Part shown: one piece after another, positions 38,737 to 47,777 of the stretch
Numbering within the stretch: the first letter of the stretch is position 1
Layout of the letters: each line of letters opens with the position of its first letter
NCBI GenBank assembly: GCA_963805255.1
Contig: CAWDTK010000011.1
Location: 620,001-684,000 of the forward strand
DNA: 64,000 nucleotides
Reading direction: 5' to 3'
From: Bog-532 sp963805255
GTDB taxonomy: Bacteria; Actinomycetota; Actinomycetes; Streptosporangiales; Streptosporangiaceae
Made by a program: the position numbers and the translations under genes
Notes under the pieces: generated by a model
The model's database searches: none
Told to the model about the DNA's origin: nothing
The model's input: the letters and a program-made list of their open reading frames with translations, nothing else

Positions 38737-41058
38737 ATGTCAGCAGCGGTTGCGGCGATCCTGGAAGGCATGCCAGAGGCACGGGACCTTCGGATGCTCA
38801 CCTCGGGGGGCCGGTGCGTGATCTCGGCCGGGCCGGTGGTCCTGTTCGAGTACGACGCCGCTGATACCGCGATGCGGAACATCGCGCTGGCGACGCTGCG
38901 GCAGCTGGGGTTCAGGGGCCGGACGGTCGCGGCGGTGCTGGGGCTGACGGAGAACTACGTCTCCACGCTGCATAACGCGGCGATGCGGGAAGGGTCGGCG
39001 GCGCTGATCGGGCAGCCGCGGCCGGGCCTGCCCGGGACGGTCAGCCCGGCGCAGTGGGCGCAGGCCAGCCAGCTGCGGGCGCAGGGCGCCAGCGACGCGC
39101 AGATCGGGCGGCAGCTGGGGGTGGCGCACACCACGATCAGCCGCCGCCTGGGCCGGCGCGGGCAGGCGGCCGGCGGCGGCGAGCCCGGCTGGGCGCCCGC
39201 GGAACCCCTGTTCACCGAGCCGAAGCCGGCCACCCCAGCTGAGACCGGGCCTGCGGCTGATCCCGAGCCGGAGGCTGAGGCTGATGCCGGGCCGGCGGCG
39301 AGGGTTCAGGCAGAGCCCGCAGCTGAGCCTGCGGCATCACCCGAGCCTGCGGCATCGCCTGAGCCTGCGGCATCGCCTGAGCCTGCGGCATCGCCTGAGC
39401 CTGCGGCATCGCCTGAGCCTGCGGCAGGGCCAGGACCGGGGGCCGGGGAGCCTGGGGCGGGCGGCCCTGGCGGGCTGCCGTCGTGGCCCCTGGTTCCTGA
39501 GGGGGTGTTCCGGTCCCGGTATGCGGGGGCGATGCTGCTGCACGGGTTCTTCGCCCGGGCCGGCGCTGGCGCGGTGCTGGCCCAGGCCGGCGGGCGGGCG
39601 GCGGAGCCGGGAGACGCGGCGGTGCTGGCCGCGGTGAGCATGTGCTTCGCGCTGGGCGCGGCGACCACCGAGCAGTTCAAGCACCTGACCGCTGCTGAGG
39701 CCGGGCCGCTGGCCGGGCTCGGGACCTTGCCGGGCCTGCGGGCGCTGCGGCCCCGGCTGGCGCAGATCGCCGACGCCGCGGACCCGGTGGCGGTGCAGCG
39801 GCTGTTCGCGTCCGCGATGCTCACCGCGGACCCGGTCCTGTCCGGTGTCTATTACGTCGATGACCACTTCGTCCCGTATACGGGCGCCAAGCCGGTCGCC
39901 AAGGGCTGGAACAACAAGCGTGGGCGCGCTGAGCGAGGGCGCGCGGACACCCACGTGACCGCGCACGACGGGCGGGCGGTGTGCTTCGTCACCGGGGAGC
40001 CGTCCGGGCTGAGCACCACGCTGCCGCTGGCCCTGGCCGAGCTGAAGAAAGCCGCCGGCCCGGGCGCGAAGATCATGCTCGGGTTCGACCGCGGCGGCGC
40101 CTATCCCCAGGTGTTCAGGCACTGCCGCGAGCAGGACGTGCACTGGGTCACCTACCGGCGGGCGCCGCTGGCCGTCCCGGCGATGCTGCCGGTCATCACC
40201 ACCATCACCGTCGTCGGCCGGCAGCGGGAAATCGCCTGGGCCGATGAGAAAGTGCAGATCAAGGACTACGGCGAAGCCCGGCAGATCACCCTGTTCGAGC
40301 ACGGCCAGGTCGTGCTGCAGATCCTGACCTCGGACTTGCAGGCGTGCCCGGCGGGCATCTTGTCCTGGCTGAAATCCCGGTGGCGGGAGGAGAACTTCCT
40401 GAAGTACGCCTCCGAGAACTACGGGATCGGCAAGATCTGCGACTACATCGCCAGCATCGAGACCAACACCAAGATCATCGATAACCCGGCCCGCAAGAAA
40501 GCCAGCGCCGCGGTCCGCGAAGCGGAGAAGAGGCTGGCCGCCGCCGAGCGCGCCCTAGCCGGGCTGCTCGCCGGCCCCACGCTGACCGCCGCTGCCAAGA
40601 ACGCGGCCATCCCCGCCGCCCAGTCCAAGATCACCCGCGCCCGCAAGGCCGTGGCCGCCGCCGTCGATGCCCGCAAGGACATCCCCGCCAAGCTGCCCGC
40701 CTCCGACATCGACCCCGACGCGAAGAAAGCGCTGCTGCGCACGGGCCGCCGCGGCCTGCAGATGGTCCTGCGGCTGCTCGCCCACAATGCCGAGCACTGG
40801 GTATCGAACCAGCTCAACGCCTACCTCCGCGACGACGACGAGTACCGCGCCATCACCCGCCAGACCATCATCCGCGGCCTGGCCGGCGTCATCACCTACA
40901 CACCGGACGCGATAACCGTCCAGCTCGACCTGCCCCGCGCGCCCCGCGTCGCCCGCGCCCTGACGATGCTCATCGAGCAGGTCAACAACGAACCACCCGT
41001 CATGCCCGGCGACACCCGCCCCGTCACCTACCGGCTCAACCCCGAACCCGGCCTTTAA
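38737..41058 (+). CDS. Large HTH-DDE transposase
   Basis: 773 residues, intact. N-terminal domain (residues 20-60, ISAGPVVLFEYDAADTAMRN) then HTH (RTVAAVLGLTENYVSTLHNA) and a second HTH (SDAQIGRRLGVAHTTISRRL). A linker of repeated Pro-Ala-Ala-Ser-Pro-Glu (residues 197-230) joins the DDE core. Core motifs are YYVDDHFVPYTGAKPV near 372, IMLGFDRGGAYPQVF near 448 and KSRWREENFLKYASENYG near 548. A helical insertion and a C-terminal domain (RAITRQTIIRGLAGVITYT) follow. Similar proteins lie at 7286 and 62167. I do not know the ISfinder family. The length is about double that of common DDE transposases. Confidence 0.78.
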   Translation: MSAAVAAILEGMPEARDLRMLTSGGRCVISAGPVVLFEYDAADTAMRNIALATLRQLGFRGRTVAAVLGLTENYVSTLHNAAMREGSAALIGQPRPGLPGTVSPAQWAQASQLRAQGASDAQIGRQLGVAHTTISRRLGRRGQAAGGGEPGWAPAEPLFTEPKPATPAETGPAADPEPEAEADAGPAARVQAEPAAEPAASPEPAASPEPAASPEPAASPEPAASPEPAAGPGPGAGEPGAGGPGGLPSWPLVPEGVFRSRYAGAMLLHGFFARAGAGAVLAQAGGRAAEPGDAAVLAAVSMCFALGAATTEQFKHLTAAEAGPLAGLGTLPGLRALRPRLAQIADAADPVAVQRLFASAMLTADPVLSGVYYVDDHFVPYTGAKPVAKGWNNKRGRAERGRADTHVTAHDGRAVCFVTGEPSGLSTTLPLALAELKKAAGPGAKIMLGFDRGGAYPQVFRHCREQDVHWVTYRRAPLAVPAMLPVITTITVVGRQREIAWADEKVQIKDYGEARQITLFEHGQVVLQILTSDLQACPAGILSWLKSRWREENFLKYASENYGIGKICDYIASIETNTKIIDNPARKKASAAVREAEKRLAAAERALAGLLAGPTLTAAAKNAAIPAAQSKITRARKAVAAAVDARKDIPAKLPASDIDPDAKKALLRTGRRGLQMVLRLLAHNAEHWVSNQLNAYLRDDDEYRAITRQTIIRGLAGVITYTPDAITVQLDLPRAPRVARALTMLIEQVNNEPPVMPGDTRPVTYRLNPEPGL
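39325..39426 (+). repeat. 18-bp tandem repeat in the transposase linker
   Basis: About 5.7 copies of GAGCCTGCGGCATCGCCT, encoding Glu-Pro-Ala-Ala-Ser-Pro. Copies are nearly identical, so recent slippage expansion is likely. It codes for a flexible spacer between the HTH and DDE parts. Confidence 0.95.
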
Positions 41059-41089
41059 CTCCCCACGCACAGCGTTTGCCGGAGATCTG

Positions 41090-42544
41090 GGGCTGAAAAA
41101 GCTCCTGGGCCCGGATTGCCTTGAGCGGGATCTGGCGTACGGGCTGATTATCGCCCGGGCGGTCGCGCCGGCCTCCAAGCTGGCCACCACCCGCTGGTGG
41201 GCTGACACCACGCTGGGCGCGGACCTGGGTGTGGAAAATGCAGGCACTGATGAGGTGTATGCGGCGATGGACTGGCTGCTGTCCCGGCAGGACGCGATCG
41301 AGAAGAAACTGGCGGCCCGGCACCTGGAGCCCGGCGGGCTGGCATTGTTCGATTTGTCGTCGGCGTGGCTGGAAGGGCGCACTTGCCCGCTGGGGGCGTT
41401 CGGGCATTCCCGGGACGGGAAGAAGAACCGGGAGCAGATCGAGTTCGGCATGGTCACCAGCCGGGCCGGGATCCCGGTCGCGGTCCGTGTCTTTCCCGGA
41501 AATACCTCCGACTCGGTGGCATTCGGGGAAATCATCCCGGTGGTGCGCGGCAAATTCGGGCTCGATGAGGTCATCTTGGCCGGCGACCGCGGCTCGATCA
41601 CCAAGGTGCGGATCGGCCAGCTGAAGGCGCTGCCGGGGGCAGGCTGGATCACCGCCCTGCGCGCCCCCGCGATCGCGGCCCTGGCTAGGGATGACGGGCC
41701 GCTGCAGATGTCGCTGTTCGACGACCAGAACTTCGCCGAGATCACCGACCCGAGATATCCCGGCGAGCGGCTGATCTGCTGCCGCAATCCCGCGCTGGCC
41801 GCGCAGCGCGCCGCCAAGCGCGAATCCCTCCTGGCCGCCACCGAGGAAGAACTGGGCAAAATCAGGGAGTCGGTTCAGGCGGGCCGGCTGAAAGACGCCG
41901 GCAAGATCGGGATCAAGGCCGGCAAGGTCATCAATAAGCGCAAGGTCGGCAAGCATTTCATCACAGATATCGGCGACGGGCGTTTCGGCTGGCGGCGAGA
42001 CGAGGAGAAAATCGCGGCCGAGGCGGCGCTGGACGGAATCTACGTCATCCGCACATCCGCCACCGCGGGCAAACTTGGCAGTGGCGAGACCATCGAGGCA
42101 TACAAAGACCTCGGGAACCTCGAGCGCGACTTCTGGTCGATGAAAGCTGAGGACATCGACCTGCGGCCCATCTACCATTACCTGGAAAACCGGGTCCGCA
42201 GCCACGTGTTCTTGTGCATGCTCGCCACCTACCTCACCTGGCACCTGCGTCGGGCACTGGCGCCGCTCACCTTCACCGATAACACAAAGCCCGCCCGCGA
42301 AGACCCGGTAGTCCCGGCCCGCAGATCCGCCGCCGCGGCCGCGAAAGACACCGGCAAAATCACCCCAGACAAGGTGCCCGTCCGCGGCTACCACGAATTG
42401 GTCGCCCATCTGGCCACACTCACCAGAAACACCGTCAGCTTCGCCGGGAAACGCCTCGAAAAACTGGCAACGCCCACCCCCGAGCAGCGCCGCGTCTTCG
42501 AGCTGCTCGGCAAGCCCATCCCGCTCAGCCTCGACGGACCGTAA
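41090..42544 (+). pseudogene. IS1634-family transposase, C-terminal part (split)
   Basis: Continues the 38363 gene: KKLLGPDCLERDLAYGLIIA, ALFDLSSAWLEGRTCPLGAF, EVILAGDRGSITKVRIGQL and FWSMKAEDIDLRPIYHYLEN, then VFLCMLATYLTWHL. These match the DDE core and C-terminus of IS1634 transposases. Together the two halves give about 577 residues, normal for the family, so only the insertion disables it. Confidence 0.9.
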
Positions 42545-42684
42545 CCACCGTACCCACGAACGGAGCCGCCAGCAGACGCCTCAGCACGACAAAACCCCAG
42601 GCCAGCACCCCCATCCCCGCAATCGAAGATCACGTAAGGACGGGCTAGGCTACCGAGTCTACCCGGCACCCCCATCTGGTAGGG

Positions 42685-43422
42685 CTAAATCATGCCTGCC
42701 GCGGCGGCGATCGCCTCGCGTGCCTGTTGCTCGTCTTCCGCTGCGGTGGCCGCGCTGACCAGGCTGAGCCAGCTTTCCCTGGTGACGGCGGCGGTTTCGG
42801 CGTCGGACTGCGCGGTGGCCACCGCGGCGTCCCGGTGGCGGGCGGCGCGGCGCCAGTGCCGTCGGACTCGGGCCAGCGCGGCCGACTCGGCGCGGGCGAT
42901 CAGGGCAGCCGCGATGACGGCAAGAAGTGCGCTTAGGACGGCAAGCAGCACTGCGGGCAGGGTGCCGGCGAGAGCCGAAAGCAACGCGGTCAGGGCGACC
43001 GCCGCGACGGCCAGCAGGGCGCGCCGCGGGTGACCGGGGGTCGCTGCCAGCCAGGCGCCGCATACCCAGACGGCCGCTACGGCGGTGGCGACCAGCCAGC
43101 CCGCGGGGCGGCCAGTCTCGTCGATCCAGGGCGCCAGCTCGATCCAGGCCAGGCCGGCCAGGGCAAGGCTGATGGCAGCGACCAGGGCACAGGCCACTCC
43201 GTGCCGGGTGCGGCGGTGACCGCGGGGATCGAGGCGATGACGCAGCTCCTCGTATCGCAGCCGGGCCAGATCGGCGGCCTGGTTGGCCGCAGTGGCCAGG
43301 GCGGCTGAGTGCGCGGCCAGGCCACGCCAGTGACTCGCCTCGGTCAGCAGGCTCCGTGCCTCCGGATGGCCGGCGAGCAGGCCGCCGACCAGGGCGCACG
43401 CTTTGTCCTCGGAGGAGGTCAT
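42685..43422 (-). CDS. Four-helix membrane protein with helical tails
   Basis: 245 residues. A soluble helical N-terminus (LATAANQAADLARLRYEELR) leads into about four membrane segments: VACALVAAISLALAGLAWIE, GWLVATAVAAVWVCGAWLA, and a long hydrophobic stretch covering two more (ALLAVAAVALTALLSALAG, AVLLAVLSALLAVIAAALI). A charged helical C-terminus (RRHWRRAARHRDAAVATAQS) follows. No family is recognised. The architecture is like the 46672-45812 protein nearby. It diverges from the OmpA lipoprotein gene across a short palindrome, so the two are probably co-regulated. Confidence 0.7.
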   Translation of the reverse strand: MTSSEDKACALVGGLLAGHPEARSLLTEASHWRGLAAHSAALATAANQAADLARLRYEELRHRLDPRGHRRTRHGVACALVAAISLALAGLAWIELAPWIDETGRPAGWLVATAVAAVWVCGAWLAATPGHPRRALLAVAAVALTALLSALAGTLPAVLLAVLSALLAVIAAALIARAESAALARVRRHWRRAARHRDAAVATAQSDAETAAVTRESWLSLVSAATAAEDEQQAREAIAAAAGMI

Positions 43423-43449
43423 ACACAGCAGAGCATGCTGCCGCCGCGC

Positions 43450-43467
43450 CCTGACATTTGTGTCAGG
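43450..43467. promoter_or_regulatory. Palindrome between divergent genes
   Basis: CCTGACA TTTG TGTCAGG, a perfect 7-bp inverted repeat, sits between the leftward membrane protein gene and the rightward lipoprotein gene. The half site with TGTCAGGT recurs on the minus strand near 46730, upstream of the other operon of this cluster. Confidence 0.45.
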
Positions 43468-43542
43468 TCCGGGGCCGCCGGGCCTCGTTCGGGTAGAACC
43501 CGCGCTCTACGGGAGCTGCGTGGGCCCGCGGAAGGCTCCGGC

Positions 43543-44685
43543 ATGAAGAAGATGATACGGCGGTCCCGCTTTGCCGCCATCGCCGCGGCAGTGGCCGTGG
43601 CCACGACGGGCTGCAGCACGGGGTTGTTCGGCGCGCCGCGACCCCCGGCCGTCGCCGGGCAGGTTGTGCTGACCGAGCATGTCACCCCGTCAGCCCTGGT
43701 GGCGGTGACGGCAGCCGGCCCTGAGAATGCCACGCTCCTTCAGGTCATCGGCGCGACCGCCCGGCCGCTGGAGCACCTAGACATCGCCTCGGCGCGCGGG
43801 ACGCAGGCGCTCGTGGCGTCGTCCTCCCCCGCCCCGGCCGTCGTGCGGATCCCGGCCAAGCCGACCCCGCCGACCCGCGGCGCCACCTCCTACCAGGAGG
43901 CGGTGTACCACAAGGCTCAGTTGCACTGGGATGGCCAGTACGCGGCGGCGCAGCGTGAGGTGGCATCGCGCACAACCGCGAGCACGGACACCTGGGTCCG
44001 GGGCCAGCTGGCTCGGGCCGGTTCGGTCTCGGGCTCTGGGCAGGGCAGCTTGGGCGCCGAGTGTGAAATGGCCTCCAGCGTGCTGACCGGCCTGGCCGAC
44101 CAGGCCGGGGCGCGGTTCGGCGGCCGTGTCGTGCTGATGGCCGCCGGCAGCCTCGGCGACGTCTCATCCGGCTGTCAGCTGACCGGGGCCGACGTCATCG
44201 TCCTCACGCCGTTCCTGCCCAGCGCGGCCGGGGCGGCTTCGGCGCAGGAGAAGCTGATCGCGGCCGGGGCGGCCCGCGCGTCCGTGCTGGGGCCCGAGGC
44301 GACCCCGGCTGAACTCGGCCGACTGGTCAGCGACGGCCTTGGCCGGCGGGAGGTAACCGAGGCGCTGTCCGGCCCGGCGTTGTTCGGCAACGACAGCGCA
44401 GTCCTTCGGCCGGCCGCCGCCGGGGCACTGACCCCGCTGCTGCCCCTGCTCCGGGAGCCGGGCGCTATCGCGGTGATCAACGGCTACGCCTCCGCACCCG
44501 GCGACGCCCGGCGCAACCAGCAGCTGTCCGAGAACCGGGCCGCGGCCGTGGCCGCGTTCTTCGAGGCCCACGGGATCAGCGCCGCGGCGCTGCTCGTGGT
44601 CGGCCACGGCGCCACCAGCTTCGTCGCGCCCGGTGCCTCGCCGGACAACCGGCGGGTGGTCGTCGTGGTTGAGGAGCCGGCGTAG
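43543..44685 (+). CDS. OmpA-family lipoprotein
   Basis: 380 residues from ATG 43543. A basic start MKKMIRRSRF and hydrophobic stretch AAIAAAVAVATTGC form a likely lipoprotein signal with the Cys as anchor; the -3 residue is not ideal. The C-terminal 130 residues are an OmpA-like peptidoglycan-binding domain: ALFGNDSAVLRPAAAGALTP, VINGYASAPGDARRNQQLS, NRAAAVAAFFEAHGI and SPDNRRVVVVV. The middle contains a VWA-like stretch (GRVVLMAAGSLGDVSSGC). It should sit on the outer face of the membrane and contact the wall. The gene converges with the 44688 gene, 2 bp between stops. Intact. Confidence 0.82.
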   Translation: MKKMIRRSRFAAIAAAVAVATTGCSTGLFGAPRPPAVAGQVVLTEHVTPSALVAVTAAGPENATLLQVIGATARPLEHLDIASARGTQALVASSSPAPAVVRIPAKPTPPTRGATSYQEAVYHKAQLHWDGQYAAAQREVASRTTASTDTWVRGQLARAGSVSGSGQGSLGAECEMASSVLTGLADQAGARFGGRVVLMAAGSLGDVSSGCQLTGADVIVLTPFLPSAAGAASAQEKLIAAGAARASVLGPEATPAELGRLVSDGLGRREVTEALSGPALFGNDSAVLRPAAAGALTPLLPLLREPGAIAVINGYASAPGDARRNQQLSENRAAAVAAFFEAHGISAAALLVVGHGATSFVAPGASPDNRRVVVVVEEPA

Positions 44686-44687
44686 AG

Positions 44688-45815
44688 CTACCGGACCGCG
44701 GCCGGATCGCATGTCGCCTCGGCGAGGTAGGGACGAGTCCACCGGACCGGATGCCGGGCCAGCCGGGCCGCCGCGGTGGCCCGGTCGGCGTCACCCGCCG
44801 CGGTCCAGTCGACGCGGCAGCGGTCCCAGGCCAGCGCGGCCAGCCCGGCCCATTGCTCGTCGGTGCGGTCAGGATCGAGGCCGACGGGGCGGCTGGCCGC
44901 ACGCAGGGCCGCGTCAGCCCAGCGTAGGGCCCGGCGCATCCGCCGCAGCCGGGTGCCACGCACCGGGCGCCTCTCGTCGTCCACCACCTCTACCCACAGG
45001 GGGCCCGCCGCAGCGGGGGCGGGGAGTTCGGCACGGGCGGTCAGGCCATCGAGGCGAAGCGGGGAAACTGCCGGGACGCGCCGGGCATCGGAGTCGACCA
45101 GTCGGACCTGGCACGAGGCCAGCGCGGACCGGTCCGCACCGACCGCGAGCATTGCCTCGACGGTGATCAGGCGTTCTTCGCCATCGTGCACGTGGATGTC
45201 CAGGTCGGAGTCGGGCGACAGGCCGTAGCGGAAGACGCCGGGCGGGACCAGGGCCGGGTCGAGCCAGCCGCTGAGGTTTTCGCTGACGGGGGCGGCGGCT
45301 GGGCGGAACGGGGCCCCGGGGGCGGACGGGGGGGTTGGCCCGGCGAGGGTGGAGGGCCGTTGGCACTGGCGGGCCAGGTCGGCGGCCTCCATTGCCCACA
45401 GCGGGGAGCATGGCACGGGGGTGGTATGCCAGGCGGAATCCAGCCGGGCGAGCCGGGACAGGGCCGCGATCGCGGCCGGGTGCGGCCGCGGCGTAACGGG
45501 CGGGACCGTGCCGTACGGCGCCTGCCGCACGGCTGCGGCTACCCGGTCACCGAGTACCCGGCCGAGGTAGGCGAGCACGGGCTCGCCCGGGACCACCGGG
45601 CCGAACGGTTCGCTCGCCTCGACCACCACCTGGGACAGGCGTCCCCTGGCCCGGTCGAAGACCATCTCGACGCCGGGTACGGAGGCCAGACTCGCCCCGC
45701 CCCCGGGCCCGGCGGGCGGTCCGTCCAGCGTGATCTGGGCGGCATCCCAGTCCACCGACACGGCGAATGCGCAGTTGTCGTGGTGGTCGAGGGGAGGCCA
45801 CTGCTGGGCCTTCAC
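44688..45815 (-). CDS. Hypothetical soluble protein, second gene of an operon
   Basis: 375 residues from GTG 45815, which overlaps the stop of the upstream membrane gene (GTGA). N-terminal NCAFAVSVDWDAAQITLDGP, then PGVEMVFDRARGRLSQVVVE, a Pro/Ala-rich middle, LSPDSDLDIHVHDGEERLIT, and a helical C-terminus (LRRMRRALRWADAALRAASR). No signal peptide or membrane helix, no recognised family. Translational coupling says it works with the membrane protein, probably on its cytoplasmic side. Intact. Confidence 0.65.
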   Translation of the reverse strand: MKAQQWPPLDHHDNCAFAVSVDWDAAQITLDGPPAGPGGGASLASVPGVEMVFDRARGRLSQVVVEASEPFGPVVPGEPVLAYLGRVLGDRVAAAVRQAPYGTVPPVTPRPHPAAIAALSRLARLDSAWHTTPVPCSPLWAMEAADLARQCQRPSTLAGPTPPSAPGAPFRPAAAPVSENLSGWLDPALVPPGVFRYGLSPDSDLDIHVHDGEERLITVEAMLAVGADRSALASCQVRLVDSDARRVPAVSPLRLDGLTARAELPAPAAAGPLWVEVVDDERRPVRGTRLRRMRRALRWADAALRAASRPVGLDPDRTDEQWAGLAALAWDRCRVDWTAAGDADRATAAARLARHPVRWTRPYLAEATCDPAAVR

Positions 45816-46672
45816 TGCGCCGGGAGGAGCGCGCGCATGGCGCGCTCAAGCGCGGAGATCCAGTCGGCGTGGCTAGCGCCAGCCGGGGCCTCCGACATGA
45901 TCGACCATTCGCGGACCACGCGCTGCGGCACGGCCCAGTGCAACTGCATCCTCTCCTCGGCCCGGCGGCGCGCGTCGTGGCAAGCGGCCGCAGTCCGGCG
46001 GGCGCGCTTCACCGCGGCCAGCGCGCGGGCCAGAGCCAGCGGTCGAGTCCGCGCCATGACCACCGAGCCGCAGGCCACCAGGCCGGCCGAGATCGCGCTG
46101 AGCAGGACGGCCTGCAGGATCGCGGCACCCGGCGACTCCCCGGCCACGGTGACCAGGAAGGCGGTGCGAAGCACGGCCAGGGCGGCGTACCCGGCCGCCA
46201 CCAGGATGAGCAGGGCCGCGCGCCGACGGGAATCCTCGCGGGTCAGTTCAATCCCGACCATGACCCCGGCCGACGCCACCAACATGATCCCGGTGACCAG
46301 CCAGGTCGCCGCCGCGGCCAGGCCAAACGCCTGCGCGGCCCAGTTCAGCGGGATGGCGTCGAACACCAGCAGGATGGCCACGGCCAGCGCGCCGACCGTG
46401 AACCCGGCGAACCGGTGGCCCGCCAGGTCCAGGCGGGCGGTCATCCCGGACGCGCGCTGTTCGGCCCGGGTCAGGGCCTCCCGCGCATCGGTCTCGCGCT
46501 GCCGCTGCTGTCCCAGGTGCGTGTGCGCGCGACCGGCCTCCTCGAGGTCGGCGGCGAGGGCCGGGCGCGCCTCGAACAGTGCGCTGAGCGAGGCGGCCGC
46601 CCTGGCGTCCAGCGCCGGATCCGGCGCCTGGCCCTGGCGGGGGCTATCGATGTCTGCGGTTGTACTCATCAT
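45812..46672 (-). CDS. Four-helix membrane protein with coiled-coil N-terminus
   Basis: 286 residues from ATG 46672 (a second ATG follows directly). Residues 25-90 are helical and coiled-coil-like (ALAADLEEAGRAHTHLGQQR, then ETDAREALTRAEQRASG). Then come about four membrane segments (FAGFTVGALAVAILLVFDAI; AFGLAAAATWLVTGIMLVA; ALLILVAAGYAALAVLRTAF; ILQAVLLSAISAGLVACGSV) and a basic C-terminus ending SALERAMRALLPAQ. The layout mirrors the 43422-42685 protein. First gene of an operon with the 45815-44688 protein. Function unknown. Confidence 0.7.
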   Translation of the reverse strand: MMSTTADIDSPRQGQAPDPALDARAAASLSALFEARPALAADLEEAGRAHTHLGQQRQRETDAREALTRAEQRASGMTARLDLAGHRFAGFTVGALAVAILLVFDAIPLNWAAQAFGLAAAATWLVTGIMLVASAGVMVGIELTREDSRRRAALLILVAAGYAALAVLRTAFLVTVAGESPGAAILQAVLLSAISAGLVACGSVVMARTRPLALARALAAVKRARRTAAACHDARRRAEERMQLHWAVPQRVVREWSIMSEAPAGASHADWISALERAMRALLPAQ

Positions 46673-46822
46673 GGCTCCGGTCAGTTGGGTCCTTTGCCCA
46701 GCTAGACCCGTTCGGCTTCGTAACCTGACATCCGGATCACCGCGCAGCGCGGTCACGGCATGGAACCAGCACCGGAGAGCGAGCCGCTTTCCTCGTCGAT
46801 CGGGCCTAGTGCGGCCAGCGCC
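46673..46822. promoter_or_regulatory. Upstream region of the membrane protein operon
   Basis: On the minus strand TGTCAGGT near 46730 repeats the half-site of the palindrome at 43450-43467. The region ends at the 6-bp target duplication AGCGCC of the IS21 element. Confidence 0.35.
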
Positions 46823-46916
46823 TGTCATTTGCCAGGACCATGGGACCAGGGCGTTGCCACGACCTAGGGACCACCTTGCGGCTGCTGTGTCATCTTGGGG
46901 TGTGCGGCGGGATCCG

Positions 46917-47678
46917 TCAAGCTGAGTGGCGGCTGGGGCGCTGGCGCTTGCGGTAGGAGTCGCCTTCGATGACGAGCTCGTGGCAGGTGGAGGTGAGCCG
47001 GTCGACGGCGGACTGGGCCAGCAGCTGGTCGTGCATGAGGCCGAGCCATTCATCGGGGGTCCGGTTGGAGGTGACGATGGTGGCGTTGTGGCGGTGCCGG
47101 GCGACGGTCAGCTCGTAGAAGTCGGTGGTGGCGGTCTCGTCCAGCGGCGTGAGGGCGAGATCATCGATGATCAGCAGGTTGACGGCGGCGAGCCGGCGGT
47201 GCTCGGCTTCGGTGCTGTTGTCCAGCCGGGCGGCTTTGAGGCGTTTGAACAGCTGGCCGGCGCGGGTCATGTGCACGGTGAGGCGGCGGCGGACGGCGAT
47301 GTGGCCCAGCGCGGTGGCCAGGTGGGTCTTGCCGACCCCGACGGGACCCAGTATCAAAGCCCCGTGGGCGGCTTCGGCGAACCGCAGGCTGACCAGCTCG
47401 TTCCATAGCTGCTGGTCGTAGCGGACGGCGGCGGTGGGATCCCAGGTGTCGATGCGCATGTCGGGGTCGAGTCCGGCGGCGCGGGCGCGGCGGGCGGCCG
47501 AGCCGTTCTCGCGGCGGGTGACTTCGTCGGATAGCAGCAGCTCGAGGAAGTCGGCGTGGGGGAGTTTCTGCTGGCGGGCGAGGGTGAGCCGGTCGGGGAG
47601 GGTGGCCAGGAGCTGGCCGAGCTTGAGGGTGCGCAGGTGCCGTTTGAGGTCGGGGCTGACCGGGTCGGCCGGGGTCAT
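46917..47678 (-). CDS. istB: IS21 helper ATPase IstB
   Basis: 253 residues from ATG 47678 (AAAGGA 8 nt upstream; ATG 47693 is an in-frame alternative). Helical N-terminus (RHLRTLKLGQLLATLPDRLT, LLLSDEVTRRE), Walker A ILGPVGVGKTHLATALG near residue 113, Walker B LLIIDDLALTPLD near 172 and sensor region TIVTSNRTPDEW. IstB is the AAA+ ATPase that assembles on target DNA and activates the IstA transposase. Intact, but its partner istA is broken. Confidence 0.93.
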   Translation of the reverse strand: MTPADPVSPDLKRHLRTLKLGQLLATLPDRLTLARQQKLPHADFLELLLSDEVTRRENGSAARRARAAGLDPDMRIDTWDPTAAVRYDQQLWNELVSLRFAEAAHGALILGPVGVGKTHLATALGHIAVRRRLTVHMTRAGQLFKRLKAARLDNSTEAEHRRLAAVNLLIIDDLALTPLDETATTDFYELTVARHRHNATIVTSNRTPDEWLGLMHDQLLAQSAVDRLTSTCHELVIEGDSYRKRQRPSRHSA

Positions 47679-47777
47679 CGGGTGTCCTTTCATCGCTGAT
47701 CTTGCCTGTGCTGGGGACGCCGGCGGGCTGCCGCGGGCCCGGGCGGGGGTGCCCGGGCCGTTGCGGGGCGGCCGCGG

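Larger units (their letters stand above)
38641..41089 (+). mobile_element. Large HTH-DDE element with CAGATCTCC ends and 5-bp duplication
   Basis: 2,449 bp, terminal inverted repeats CAGATCTCCGGCAA on both ends, perfect 5-bp target duplication GGGCT. It holds one intact transposase gene. Same end sequence as the element at 7033-10916. It interrupts an IS1634 transposase gene. Confidence 0.93.

Noticed and set aside
39325..39426. CRISPR array
   Set aside because: The units are directly adjacent 18-mers without spacers and they code for protein.
42685..46672. Membrane/OmpA cluster as a Zorya system
   Set aside because: Zorya has MotA-like ZorA and a ZorB with a single membrane helix plus OmpA domain, with helicase partners. 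Here the OmpA protein is a lipoprotein and no helicase or MotA-like protein is present.
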